This document shows, piece by piece, positions 34,601 to 42,305 of a stretch of DNA of 56,458 bases. The notes under the pieces are model-generated. The model ran no database searches, had not been told where the DNA came from, and saw only the letters and a program-made list of their open reading frames with translations. The stretch spans positions 1-56,458 of the forward strand of contig JAKIVX010000010.1 in assembly GCA_022750335.1 (NCBI GenBank), written 5' to 3'. Numbering within the stretch: position 1 is the stretch's first letter; each line of letters begins with the position of its first letter. Origin of the DNA: Thermoplasmata archaeon. Its GTDB lineage: Archaea; Thermoplasmatota; Thermoplasmata; Lutacidiplasmatales; UBA184. The translations under genes were made by a program, and so were the position numbers.

Positions 34601-35561
34601 ACTCTTCGGATTCGATCCCGGGGCGAACCTGTCGAACCTCAACCCGTGGCAAGTGATCCTCATTCCGTGGAACCAATCCGAATCGGACCTCGGGTCGGGG
34701 GTGACCCTCAGCGTGCTGAGCGGCTCACTGTGGCTCGCCGAGGTGTGGTTCGAGCCGCAGTCGATCCTCGGCGCCTCGCCGCCCGCGCCGGCCGCCCACC
34801 CCTCGCTGGGCCCGGACACTCTCGCTCCCGCGGCGGACACCGTCGTCTCCAGCTGGTCTTACCACGTCGACCCGTCCGGATTCATCTCGCTCTCCCTCAA
34901 TGGCACCTTCGGGCCGGCCCCCACGTTCGGCCAGAGCCTCCTGACCCTCAGTTTCTCGACGTCGGTCGCACCGGGGTACGCGCTCGCACTCACCGCGAAC
35001 GTGACGCCGGGGCTGTGGGTTTCGGCGAACGGCGCGGCCATCGGCGCCACCCCGGCTGGGGACTTCACGAACTTCGGAGCGCTTTTGCAGAACGCAGCCG
35101 GCCTGCACTCGAACGTCCTGACGTTCTCGGTCGCAGCGTACCGGGACTTTCCCGAGGCGGGCACCACGTTTTCCATCACGGCCCGTTTCGCCTACGTCGA
35201 GTTGCCTCTCGTCTGGAACATCACGGATTTCGCCGCCGGTCCTCCCCTTCCCGTTTCGGCGACCTCCTCCGGCTACCAGGTGACCACCGACGGAGTGCCT
35301 CTGGTCCTGCTGCGGGTGGCCGTCTATCCCGGCCTGTTACCGGACCAGGGCGCGAACCTGGGCCCGTCGCTGGGGTCGCTGGACACGCTCGTCTGGAATC
35401 CGTCGAACGCGACGGCGGTCTCCGTCACCCCGACGTCGATCGGGGCCTTCTACATCGGGGCGGGTGCTTCCTTGCTGGCCACGGTCGGTTGGTTCGCGGT
35501 CGAGCTGTGGGTCCGTCGGCGACGTGCTCGGACCTCTCGCAAGATCGGTCCGAGCACCTGA
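31650..35561 (+). CDS. Giant GT-C-like membrane protein with large extracellular domain (AftD/YfhO-like)
   Basis: A 1303-residue membrane protein. Residues 1 to about 515 hold about a dozen hydrophobic helices, starting SQVLVLLAFDLAIHWTLLTQF, with a first outer loop LAWGNFNTPYTASQ and FWSPYQYNGNPVG. Residues about 515-1270 form a long outside region with beta-sandwich character, many W and G residues and sequons, possibly carbohydrate-binding modules. A final helix (FYIGAGASLLATVGWFAVEL) and a basic tail RRRRARTSRK end it. The plan matches large GT-C arabinofuranosyltransferases such as AftD and YfhO-like proteins, which use polyprenyl-phosphate sugars outside the membrane. Enzyme activity is inferred from architecture and neighbours, with no verified catalytic Asp. 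Confidence 0.7.
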   Translation: MDLPIVWGRLRKAVSSHPFLSQVLVLLAFDLAIHWTLLTQFSGYLAWGNFNTPYTASQLTSGPVLFWSPYQYNGNPVGLPFGILSNYVEASGPIYLLVSAFGPTGGAKVYIVLSTLFVGVAALFLARTLIVRPVGQLAAAVFVLAGPVQLVLYGQGDYQAFIAEGLVFFSLYTLWRGVHHPSQRWLWLPVSVWLLILSFQVVQAFFLGLLLIAALLPVYVHDWRRSDRRAGEVAAVIGPTAGSSRWAFWTGRALDSVRRGVGRGGYGRDLGSMVARLPGLIAVGAIIFVPSYVTFYVLGTGATAYSSSLAVPLATFSAYSRSPAALMVLNGYFNFGPVMVRSGSGGTLALDVWTAVVLGLLILVWVGYLFTRDRRLVYLLAVTVAAALIGSGPSGPFAGLTTFLYLQFPGYAALNTSYYWGWFVIGPLDALMLGLLIEGLLRPVPAPPSVPAPVPAPRSRLPKAIRTLRTLRNRPAWSPAMKGVTVAVAVLLGATILLPLANGAYYTAPDGIHEANYPSDYAQIPTLLKQLIGGSYAGVALFNPDLSWLTPNSTQSIPNAFFLYPTVRTPGLPFYLAPDLQSNAYFYWLYDQFYSNETRYAAQLFALAGVEYFLVFYGTQSASFYPNFLPFSEGKNASQLMQFQEQVVPVVQERSFAIYRDLAFNGVALADSNFSLVAGPGYDELNALAYAGIDLENQSWLFPGDLPSNGCSAELGRVDRVYTSSLNALIGVALECDHVSVASPVAETIPSGNPRQVWVPSSNVLGVPVLESSPATLAATDGISTTIHIPLTANGCAGNCRIWLPVRFQGDGGTLTFDWGSASWTVATATGMSGANNTMVWIALPFPVTGPGSLTITARGGWNAVGSIYVFAGGSASQYFSPLDWLNSTFARTTVVQASLASQFNLTPVNGRFGLLEYFGFPAPEANNAIPANQGVQAIDAGGVPKTFHFPMVEPLGPGSVALLVRSAVAGYVNVTLGSGAPTELFGFDPGANLSNLNPWQVILIPWNQSESDLGSGVTLSVLSGSLWLAEVWFEPQSILGASPPAPAAHPSLGPDTLAPAADTVVSSWSYHVDPSGFISLSLNGTFGPAPTFGQSLLTLSFSTSVAPGYALALTANVTPGLWVSANGAAIGATPAGDFTNFGALLQNAAGLHSNVLTFSVAAYRDFPEAGTTFSITARFAYVELPLVWNITDFAAGPPLPVSATSSGYQVTTDGVPLVLLRVAVYPGLLPDQGANLGPSLGSLDTLVWNPSNATAVSVTPTSIGAFYIGAGASLLATVGWFAVELWVRRRRARTSRKIGPST

Positions 35562-35585
35562 GGTCGACCGGGTCGCGGGCCGGGC

Positions 35586-36686
35586 TCACGCGCGAAGGGC
35601 GTTGAGGTACACTTCCCGGTACATGGATCGTACGCGGGAGGGTTCGAACTGGCGCAGCCGTACGAGGCCGGCGGACCGGAGCTGCGCGGACCGATCCGGC
35701 GAACCCACGACGCGACGGAGGGTCTCCACGACCTCGGCGGGGCCCGCGCTGGAAGGAACCCACGCGGCGGCGTCGCCGAGCACCTCGGGCGCCGGGGGGT
35801 TCGCGAGCGCGACGACCGGCGTCTCCGACGCCAGCGCTTCCAGGAGCGGGATTCCGAACCCTTCCCGATGGGAAAGGTGGAGATACGCGTCGGCCGCGTC
35901 GAAGTAGAGCGCGTACTGGTCGGAGGGAACGACCCCTTCGTTGCGTACCCGGAGGGGAGTTCCGGCGAGCGGGTACCCCACCTTGACCAGCAGGTACTCG
36001 GGCGGAAGGATGGAAGCGACCCTACGAAGCAGCGCGTGGTTCTTGTACGCGGCCCCGCTGCCAACCGAGAGCACCAGCTTGCGGTCGAGGGGGAGACCGA
36101 GGAGGGTTCGGGCCTCGGTCGGCGATCGGGGTCGGAAGCGTTCCTGGTCCATCCAGTGGGGGATCGCGATCGAGTCGAGACCCGTCCACGCGAGGAGCCG
36201 AGAACGCGTGTAGTCGCTCACCGAGACGATCTGCCGGCACCGCCGGAGAAAATGCGGCATCCGCAACCAGTCGACCAGGGAGTACCCCTCCACGAGGAGA
36301 AGCTGGGGGCGTGAGCTCAGGAAAGTGCCCCACGTTCGCAACCCAAAATCGTGGACCGTAGCGATCGGTCGGTCGAGACGGGTCGCCAGGTCGTAGCTGG
36401 CTCCGCACAAATGGACGAGCGCTTTCGTCCCCTCGAGATTTCGCGCGAGAGCCCGTTCGTTGCGTCCCCGAGCTTGGACCGCCCCGAATCGGGAACGAGC
36501 GAATGCCTGGCCCGGAAGGGAGCGGTGCGGAAGGGACTCCGGGAACCGAAAATAGTGAAGGTTGCGGACCTCGATCCCTGGAAAGGACTCGCGTAGGAGT
36601 TCGTAGAGCCGCGTCACGTAGACCCCGACCCCGCTGAGCGGGTGTTGGTCGGTGACCAGGATCACCGGCGCGCTCGATGTCTCCAA
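35586..36686 (-). CDS. GT4 family glycosyltransferase
   Basis: A 366-residue GT-B enzyme. The N-terminal domain begins VILVTDQHPLSGVGVYVTRLYELL and contains IATVHDFGLRTWG and IVSVSDYTRSRLL. The C-terminal domain has KLVLSVGSGAAYKNHALLRRV and AYLHLSHREGFGIPLLEALASETPVV with the complete E-x7-E motif (E in HREGFG and E in LLEALA). It resembles mannosyltransferases of the WbaZ/PimB kind, though donor specificity is uncertain. The TTG start follows GGGAGTG. It is convergent with the 1303-residue protein, only 24 bases apart. Confidence 0.85.
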   Translation of the reverse strand: METSSAPVILVTDQHPLSGVGVYVTRLYELLRESFPGIEVRNLHYFRFPESLPHRSLPGQAFARSRFGAVQARGRNERALARNLEGTKALVHLCGASYDLATRLDRPIATVHDFGLRTWGTFLSSRPQLLLVEGYSLVDWLRMPHFLRRCRQIVSVSDYTRSRLLAWTGLDSIAIPHWMDQERFRPRSPTEARTLLGLPLDRKLVLSVGSGAAYKNHALLRRVASILPPEYLLVKVGYPLAGTPLRVRNEGVVPSDQYALYFDAADAYLHLSHREGFGIPLLEALASETPVVALANPPAPEVLGDAAAWVPSSAGPAEVVETLRRVVGSPDRSAQLRSAGLVRLRQFEPSRVRSMYREVYLNALRA

Positions 36687-36826
36687 GATTCACTCCCTCC
36701 TCCGGTCCGGCACGGCCGTCCCCGTCCGCGCTCCCTTCTCCTTCACCCCCGAGAATATCATCTCTCTCCTCGGAGCACCTCCCTAGGCGCCGGGGCCGGT
36801 GCACGGAAAGAACGGCCCGCCAGCCC

Positions 36827-36832
36827 TTTTAA
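36827..36832 (+). promoter_or_regulatory. TATA box of the PQQ-propeller protein
   Basis: TTTTAA is centred 26 bases before GTG 36856, which fixes that codon as the likely leaderless start in place of the GTG at 36799. Confidence 0.5.
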
Positions 36833-36855
36833 CCCGGGGTCGGGGTCCCGCGAAG

Positions 36856-39222
36856 GTGCCGTCCGATCCGAGGTCGTTCGGGGTCCCGTCGCACCCGGCG
36901 ACCGTTCGAAGTTCGGACGCTCGCCGGACGATCCTCCTGTCGGTTGCGCTGGCCCTCCTGTTCCTGGTCCCCGCGGTCCCGACAGGGTCCGCATCGGCCC
37001 ATCCCTCTCTCTCGGTGAGGCCCTCCGTTTCATCGGTCCTCGTCGCCCCGGGGGTCGACTTCCCGACCTTCCTCGGGAACATCGAACGGACCTCCTCCTC
37101 CTCCGAGCGTTTCGTCGGGCCCTCCAACGCTTCCTCCCTCCACCCCCTCTGGAACTTCTACGCTGGAGGCGAAGGCCTGCAGTCCCAGCCGGTCGAGCAG
37201 AACGGCATCACGTACGTCGGTGGAAGGACGGGCTACGAGTACGCCTTGGACGCGATCAACGGAACGGTGCTGTGGCAAACGTATCTCGGCCAGGACTCGA
37301 ACGACTCCGGTTGCTACGGCGGCCTCGGGGTGACGTCCACCGCGACGGTGGCCGGCGCCGACCTCTACGTGGACGGGGGGTCTCCTTACCTCTACGACCT
37401 CAACTCCACGACCGGGGCGATCGAGTGGCGGGCGCTGATCGGGGGTTCGGACAATTCCGGCTACTACGACTGGTCGAGTCCGCTGATCTATGACGGGAGC
37501 GCCTACATCGGAGTCTCGAGCGATTGCGACCAACCACTGGTCGGCGCAGGGTTGGCGGAGTACTCCCTTTCCACCCACGCGCTCGTCGCCTCCTTCAACT
37601 CCAGCGTGCCCGAGTTGAACGGCTCGAGCATCTGGGGATCCCCCTCGATCGACACCGCGACCAACACGATCTTCGTAACGACCGGAAATGCGTACACCGG
37701 ATACCAATCGAATTACAGCGAGTCCGTCATCGCCCTGAACGCCTCCACTCTCGCGGTGCGGGCGACTTGGCAGCTTCCCCCGCAGGCCGTGACCGTGGAC
37801 GGGGACTTCGGAGTGACGCCGACGCTCTTCACGCCGTCCTCCGGCGTTCCCATGGTGACGGCCGCGAACAAGAACGGCGTCCTCTACGCGTTCGACCAAT
37901 CGAACCTGACCCTCGTGTGGAACCGGACGATCTGTTGTCAGAACCACACCCAGATCGAACACATCTCGACGGCCTGGGGCGGAGGATACGTCTACGCGGT
38001 CGGCGCGCTGACCACGATCGGGAGCGTCGTGTACAACAGTTCGGTCTGGGAGATCGACCCACTCACGGGGGCCACCATGTGGGTCCGTGGGTTCTCCCAA
38101 ACGTCGGAGGACGGCTACGCGGCCCCGTTGTGGGTCAACCAACTCCTCATCGTCCCGGACCAAGGGACGCTGCTCGTGCTCAACGCGAACAATGGGGCCA
38201 CTCTCTACCAGGACACCGTCCCCGGAACGTTCGAAGCACCGGCCTCCGTCTCCCGCGGCGAGATCTTCGCAGCCTCCGACAACGCCCACGTGTACGCGTT
38301 TGACCTCGCGCTCAATTCGAGCGCTTCGCAATCCCGGCCGGTCGGAGCGGCCCCGCTAACGGATTCGTTCGGGGTGACCCCGTCCGGCGGGATCCCTCCG
38401 TACAGCTACGCTTGGACGTTTGGAGATGGCCAAGCCTCGAACCTGTCCCATCCGAGCCACACCTACGCCGCGGTCGGTTCCTACAACGTGACCGTTTCGG
38501 TCCAGGACTTGGCGGGCAACGTCTCCGTCAGCCGTCTGGTCGTGACGGTCAAGCCCGGCGTCGACGTCACGTTCGGGTCCGCTGGGATTCCGCCGGGGAC
38601 CAATTGGTCTGTCACCCTGGACGGGGCAGTCCTGTCCTCGACCGGGGCCGATATCCTCTTCGTCGAGCCGAACGGGTCGTATCCCTACGAAGTCGTCTCC
38701 CTCCCCGGCTACTCGGCGTCGCCGAGCTCCGGTACCGTCAACGTGAGCGGGGTACCGCTCCTCGTGGCCATCGACTTTTCCAACCTTTCGAAATATGCGG
38801 TGACCTTCACCGAGACCGGTTTGAGCGCGGGCTCGAACTGGTCCGTCACGATCAACGGATCCGAACACTGGTCGACGACGACCACAATCCTGGTCGACCT
38901 CGGGGATGGGGTGTACGCATTCAGCGTCGGATCGGTTACGAAATGGGCCGCCAGCCCCGGCGACGGCATCGTGACCGTCGAGGGAGGGTCCGTCCATCAA
39001 TCGATTTCCTTCTCCACCGTGTCGACGTGCCAGCCAAATTGTGGTGGCCCACCGATCCAGGGCTGGACTCTCTCCGACGACGTCGGGTACCTGCTCCTTG
39101 GAGTCCTCGTTCTGGTGGGGGTCTCGGTGATGCTATGGTCCCGCCGGAGGCGGAAAGCACCCCCAACGCTCGACGGTGCGGTGTCGCCGAGTGGCACCGG
39201 CCTTGGCCCTCCCCCGCCGTAG
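36856..39222 (+). CDS. Surface protein: PQQ-like propeller, PKD, two FxExGL modules, C-terminal anchor
   Basis: A 788-residue exported protein. After a signal segment (about residues 24-46, ILLSVALALLFLVPAVP), residues about 60-490 are a beta-propeller with PQQ-like blades (YALDAINGTVLWQTYLG, YDLNSTTGAIEWRALIGG, YAFDQSNLTLVWNR, WEIDPLTGATMWVRGF, LVLNANNGATLYQDTV). A PKD domain follows (IPPYSYAWTFGDGQAS to SYNVTVSVQDLAG), then two modules, VTFGSAGIPPGTNWSVTLDG and VTFTETGLSAGSNWSVTING. A C-terminal helix (DVGYLLLGVLVLVGVSVMLW) and RRRRK tail anchor it in the membrane. There are many N-glycosylation sequons. The role is likely structural or binding at the cell surface; dehydrogenase residues were not identified. 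Confidence 0.82.
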   Translation: MPSDPRSFGVPSHPATVRSSDARRTILLSVALALLFLVPAVPTGSASAHPSLSVRPSVSSVLVAPGVDFPTFLGNIERTSSSSERFVGPSNASSLHPLWNFYAGGEGLQSQPVEQNGITYVGGRTGYEYALDAINGTVLWQTYLGQDSNDSGCYGGLGVTSTATVAGADLYVDGGSPYLYDLNSTTGAIEWRALIGGSDNSGYYDWSSPLIYDGSAYIGVSSDCDQPLVGAGLAEYSLSTHALVASFNSSVPELNGSSIWGSPSIDTATNTIFVTTGNAYTGYQSNYSESVIALNASTLAVRATWQLPPQAVTVDGDFGVTPTLFTPSSGVPMVTAANKNGVLYAFDQSNLTLVWNRTICCQNHTQIEHISTAWGGGYVYAVGALTTIGSVVYNSSVWEIDPLTGATMWVRGFSQTSEDGYAAPLWVNQLLIVPDQGTLLVLNANNGATLYQDTVPGTFEAPASVSRGEIFAASDNAHVYAFDLALNSSASQSRPVGAAPLTDSFGVTPSGGIPPYSYAWTFGDGQASNLSHPSHTYAAVGSYNVTVSVQDLAGNVSVSRLVVTVKPGVDVTFGSAGIPPGTNWSVTLDGAVLSSTGADILFVEPNGSYPYEVVSLPGYSASPSSGTVNVSGVPLLVAIDFSNLSKYAVTFTETGLSAGSNWSVTINGSEHWSTTTTILVDLGDGVYAFSVGSVTKWAASPGDGIVTVEGGSVHQSISFSTVSTCQPNCGGPPIQGWTLSDDVGYLLLGVLVLVGVSVMLWSRRRRKAPPTLDGAVSPSGTGLGPPPP

Positions 39223-39261
39223 TCGGATGCGGGCCAGATCGCTCCGCGCGGGTGTGGTCAG

Positions 39262-40722
39262 CTACCCGTCATGCACGGGGGATGCTCCGGGCGTCGTTCG
39301 TCCGAAGAGGTATCGGCCAAGCTGGACGAACCAGGGCGCGGTCCGGTCACTTCGAGCGAGGACCACGTAGGCGAGCTGGGCCAACGTGATCGTGACCAGG
39401 ACGGCCAGCAGATCCAAGGACCACAGGCGGAGCGGATCCCAGAACGGAGCGTTGTTCGCCGTGTAGGCCCAGGCTTGGTATTGGGGCCCGAGCGGGGAGA
39501 GGAACGGCATGAGGAGCGTGTTGTTGATCAAGAGAAAGCCGAGCGCCAATCCCGTGAGCGTGGCGAACAGCTCGGCGCGTTCCCGGTGGAACACCATCAC
39601 GTCCACGAGGAGCGGCGCGAACAGGTAGAGCATGTACTGCTCGTTCAATCCCCAGCGGAGAAGCAGGAAGACGGTGACGATCCCGACGATCGCGTCCACC
39701 TCCCCGCCGAGCGCTCGGCCCTCGACGTGTTTCGCGGCGAACCATCCCGCAGCGACGACCCCCGGGATCCACAGCAACTCGAAGAGCGTCGTGGCGAACG
39801 GGAGATTTCCCACGAACGCAGCGGGGCCGAACGGACTGACGAGCCGGGCCCAGTTCATCCCGCCGCCGATCCCCCCGGACTCCGACGCGACCAGCCCACC
39901 GACGCCGGTGAGGTTCCAACGGAGCGCCCAGAACACAAGGCCGCTCAGGATCAGCGGCACGAGAAGGGCGACGACCACCCACAGCCGGTCCCGTCCCCGG
40001 CGGCGAAAGATTTCGAAGGGGAGGAACATCGCCGTCACCCACTTGACAAAAATTCCGAGCCCGTAGCTCAAGTTCTTGCGGGAGGGTTCGACCACCAGCA
40101 GGGAAGCGAGTACCACGACGACCGCGATCGAGTCAAACTGCCCCCACACCGCCGAGATCAGGATCGCGTAGGGAAAGATCGACCAGAACGCGGCCGCCCG
40201 GAGCGCGAGGCCACGATCGCTGCTGCCTCGGTACACGATCTGGTACAGGAGTCCGGCCGTGGCCACGTCCGCCAGGATCGGGCCCTGCTTCAGGAGGAAG
40301 TAGTAGACGAACCGGTTTCCTCCGCCAATGGCTACGTAAGTCTGGTACGCCCCCCCGGTGTACAGCGACCAAAACGGAAGGTACGCCGCCGCCGTAAGAT
40401 TCCGATTGAAGTACGCGATACTAAGCCCGGGGACGGGGGGCCAGAAGGAAGAGTAGGGGTCGGTGCCGTGACCGACCACATACCCCGTACGAATCCAAAC
40501 CTCGAAATCGTACGGCTGTCCGGTCCAGAAGGAGAATGCCTCCCGCACGAGAAGTCCGACGAGCAACACGAGCGCGAGCGGCTTCATGCCGAGCCGGCGT
40601 GTCGTGCTTCCCACGAGCGGGGCGGGCTCGATCACGGGGGGTGTCCGTGGACTCGCAGGTTGGGCGGGCAGGTGAGTCCCGATTGGGTCCAAGCGTCGAG
40701 GCGGTGATAAGCACCGGTACAC
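39262..40722 (-). CDS. GT-C type glycosyltransferase, multi-pass membrane protein
   Basis: A 486-residue protein with about ten membrane helices. The first outer loop WTGQPYDFEVWIRTGYVVGHGTDPYS contains an aspartate where GT-C enzymes keep their catalytic acid, and FVKWVTAMFLPFEIF and RWGLNEQYMLYLFAPLLVDV are further conserved blocks. Such enzymes use polyprenyl-phosphate sugars on the outer face. It is a close paralog of the gene at 42306-43694, sharing these blocks in the same order. The GTG start gives a 45-residue Pro-rich tail; ATG 40587 (MKPLALVLL) would start directly at the first helix and is a good alternative. Confidence 0.75.
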   Translation of the reverse strand: MYRCLSPPRRLDPIGTHLPAQPASPRTPPVIEPAPLVGSTTRRLGMKPLALVLLVGLLVREAFSFWTGQPYDFEVWIRTGYVVGHGTDPYSSFWPPVPGLSIAYFNRNLTAAAYLPFWSLYTGGAYQTYVAIGGGNRFVYYFLLKQGPILADVATAGLLYQIVYRGSSDRGLALRAAAFWSIFPYAILISAVWGQFDSIAVVVVLASLLVVEPSRKNLSYGLGIFVKWVTAMFLPFEIFRRRGRDRLWVVVALLVPLILSGLVFWALRWNLTGVGGLVASESGGIGGGMNWARLVSPFGPAAFVGNLPFATTLFELLWIPGVVAAGWFAAKHVEGRALGGEVDAIVGIVTVFLLLRWGLNEQYMLYLFAPLLVDVMVFHRERAELFATLTGLALGFLLINNTLLMPFLSPLGPQYQAWAYTANNAPFWDPLRLWSLDLLAVLVTITLAQLAYVVLARSDRTAPWFVQLGRYLFGRTTPGASPVHDG

Positions 40723-41143
40723 GGCCCGACTTCAGACCCCACCGAGCTCCATCGCCTTCCCGAACCCGTATCGTGGCGGTACCTCGGCGAGCCCGTTCAA
40801 ATCCGCGACCTGGGCGGTCTCAAGGTTTTCCAGGACGACGGGGCGCTCCCAACCCCCTCATCCGAAAGTTCCCTCGCCCTTCGGTGGTGGGGATTTACGA
40901 TCAGCCTCGAGTCCGGCCTAGGCCCGTATGCACGGGACAAAGTCGAGATGGCAGCCCCACTAGACCCCGCCCGCCTCCTTCCAGCGAATCCTGGCGGCGC
41001 ACAGAGCGCAGATCATCGATTTGCGCCGGGATCCGGTCCGCGAAGTTCGGATGGTCACCATGTTGAACTTCGCCACCACCGGGGGCCAAGCGCGCCGTCT
41101 ACCGGGTGAGTCGCCCCTGGGACGGGGCGGTGGTAGGCCGAAT
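40723..41143. other. Intergenic region before the GT-C gene
   Basis: About 420 bases without a gene I can support. A 33-codon minus-strand frame (40960-41061) with one CxxC motif is present but has no convincing promoter or ribosome site. No repeat or stable hairpin stood out. Confidence 0.4.
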
Positions 41144-42289
41144 TCAGGCCCCGCGGCGGGAGATGATGCTCTCGAACAGTGCGATCCACTGCGGGAGGAC
41201 CACCGACCAGGAGAATCGTTGGACTCGCTCGACGCCGGCCCGAGCGAATCGGGCCCGAAGGGGCGCGTCCGTTGCGAGCCGCACAAAGGCGGCCGTCAGA
41301 GCCTCAGAATCGTTGGGCGAGCATAGGAGCGCGTTCTCACCTTCGGCCACGACCTCGGGAATCCCGCCGACTCGAGACGCCACGATGGGAAGTCCGGCGG
41401 CCATCGCCTCGGTGAGAACAATCCCGTATGGCTCAAAGAGCGAAGGGAGAACGAAGAGATCGGCCCGCGCATATTCCTGCAATAGTTCGGCGCGTGGCAG
41501 GGGCCCGGTCACGGTGACCCGGTCTTCCACGCCGAGCTTGCGGGCGAGCGCCTCGACGGGCGACTTGCCTCCCCAATCCGGACCGACGAGCCGGAGCCGC
41601 AGCCCAAGTTCCGACGGCACGCCGGCCAGTCCGCGGACGAGCGGTTCGAGACCCTTCTGTTCGATCGAGAGACGGCCTACGAACAGGAGGGTGGGCCCTC
41701 CCTCGGACCGGGGCCGTTCGGGCCATCCTGAGAATTCGGAAAGGTCGATGCCGTCGGGAATCAGTGCGAGGTGGCTCGGGTCGACCCCCAAGGAGCGCAA
41801 TACCCCCTCCTCGAGGTGAGTCTGTACTACGACGCGATCGGCGGCGCGCAGGGTGAGACTCGCGACCGCGCGGGCGTACGCCCGTGACCCGGAGGTACCG
41901 CGCCCGGCGTCCGCGTGCGTCTCGATCACGAGAGGGATGGGCCGCAGGCGGCGTGCGAACGAAGCGAACCAGGTCGGCGAGACCCCGAACGCGTGCGCGT
42001 GTATCACGTCGGCCCGGACCGTGAGCAGGTCGAGGGCCATTCCCGGAGCGACGATCCCGAGGCCGTGCGGGGCAGGAATGGTTCGGAACGCCCGGTGACG
42101 CCGGACCGGAAAGATCTCTTCGGGCTGCGGAGTCGAAAGTCGAGTGAACGGTCGTTCCCGAGCGAGGTCGGTGGTCACAATTTGAACCGAGTGACCACGT
42201 GCATGCAGGCGATGGGCGATCGCGTCCACATGGATCTCTACCCCGCCGAGCGCCGGTGGGTAGCGCTGTGTTACCTCCACGACCCGCAT
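41144..42289 (-). CDS. GT4 family glycosyltransferase
   Basis: A 381-residue GT-B enzyme of the common GT4 type. N-terminal: VVEVTQRYPPALGGVEIHVDAIA and VIHAHAFGVSPTWFA. C-terminal: LLFVGRLSIEQKGLEPLVRGLAG, RVTVTGPLPRAELLQEYARAD and VLPSLFEPYGIVLTEAMAAGLPIVAS, with both glutamates of E-x7-E present, then GGIPEVVAEGENALL. It starts 16 bases after the stop of the upstream GT-C gene (42306-43694) and is probably in one transcript with it. Likely adds a hexose to a lipid-linked surface glycan; specificity unknown. Confidence 0.9.
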   Translation of the reverse strand: MRVVEVTQRYPPALGGVEIHVDAIAHRLHARGHSVQIVTTDLARERPFTRLSTPQPEEIFPVRRHRAFRTIPAPHGLGIVAPGMALDLLTVRADVIHAHAFGVSPTWFASFARRLRPIPLVIETHADAGRGTSGSRAYARAVASLTLRAADRVVVQTHLEEGVLRSLGVDPSHLALIPDGIDLSEFSGWPERPRSEGGPTLLFVGRLSIEQKGLEPLVRGLAGVPSELGLRLRLVGPDWGGKSPVEALARKLGVEDRVTVTGPLPRAELLQEYARADLFVLPSLFEPYGIVLTEAMAAGLPIVASRVGGIPEVVAEGENALLCSPNDSEALTAAFVRLATDAPLRARFARAGVERVQRFSWSVVLPQWIALFESIISRRGA

Positions 42290-42305
42290 GAGTAGAATGC
42301 GTCGC

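Noticed and set aside
39271-40707. 478-residue plus-strand frame opposite the GT-C gene
   Set aside because: Composed mainly of E, R, G, P and D with no hydrophobic core; it is the antisense of membrane helices.
40960-41061. 33-codon minus-strand frame with one CxxC (ICALCAARI)
   Set aside because: No ribosome-binding site or TATA box at the right distance, and only one CxxC where a zinc ribbon needs two.
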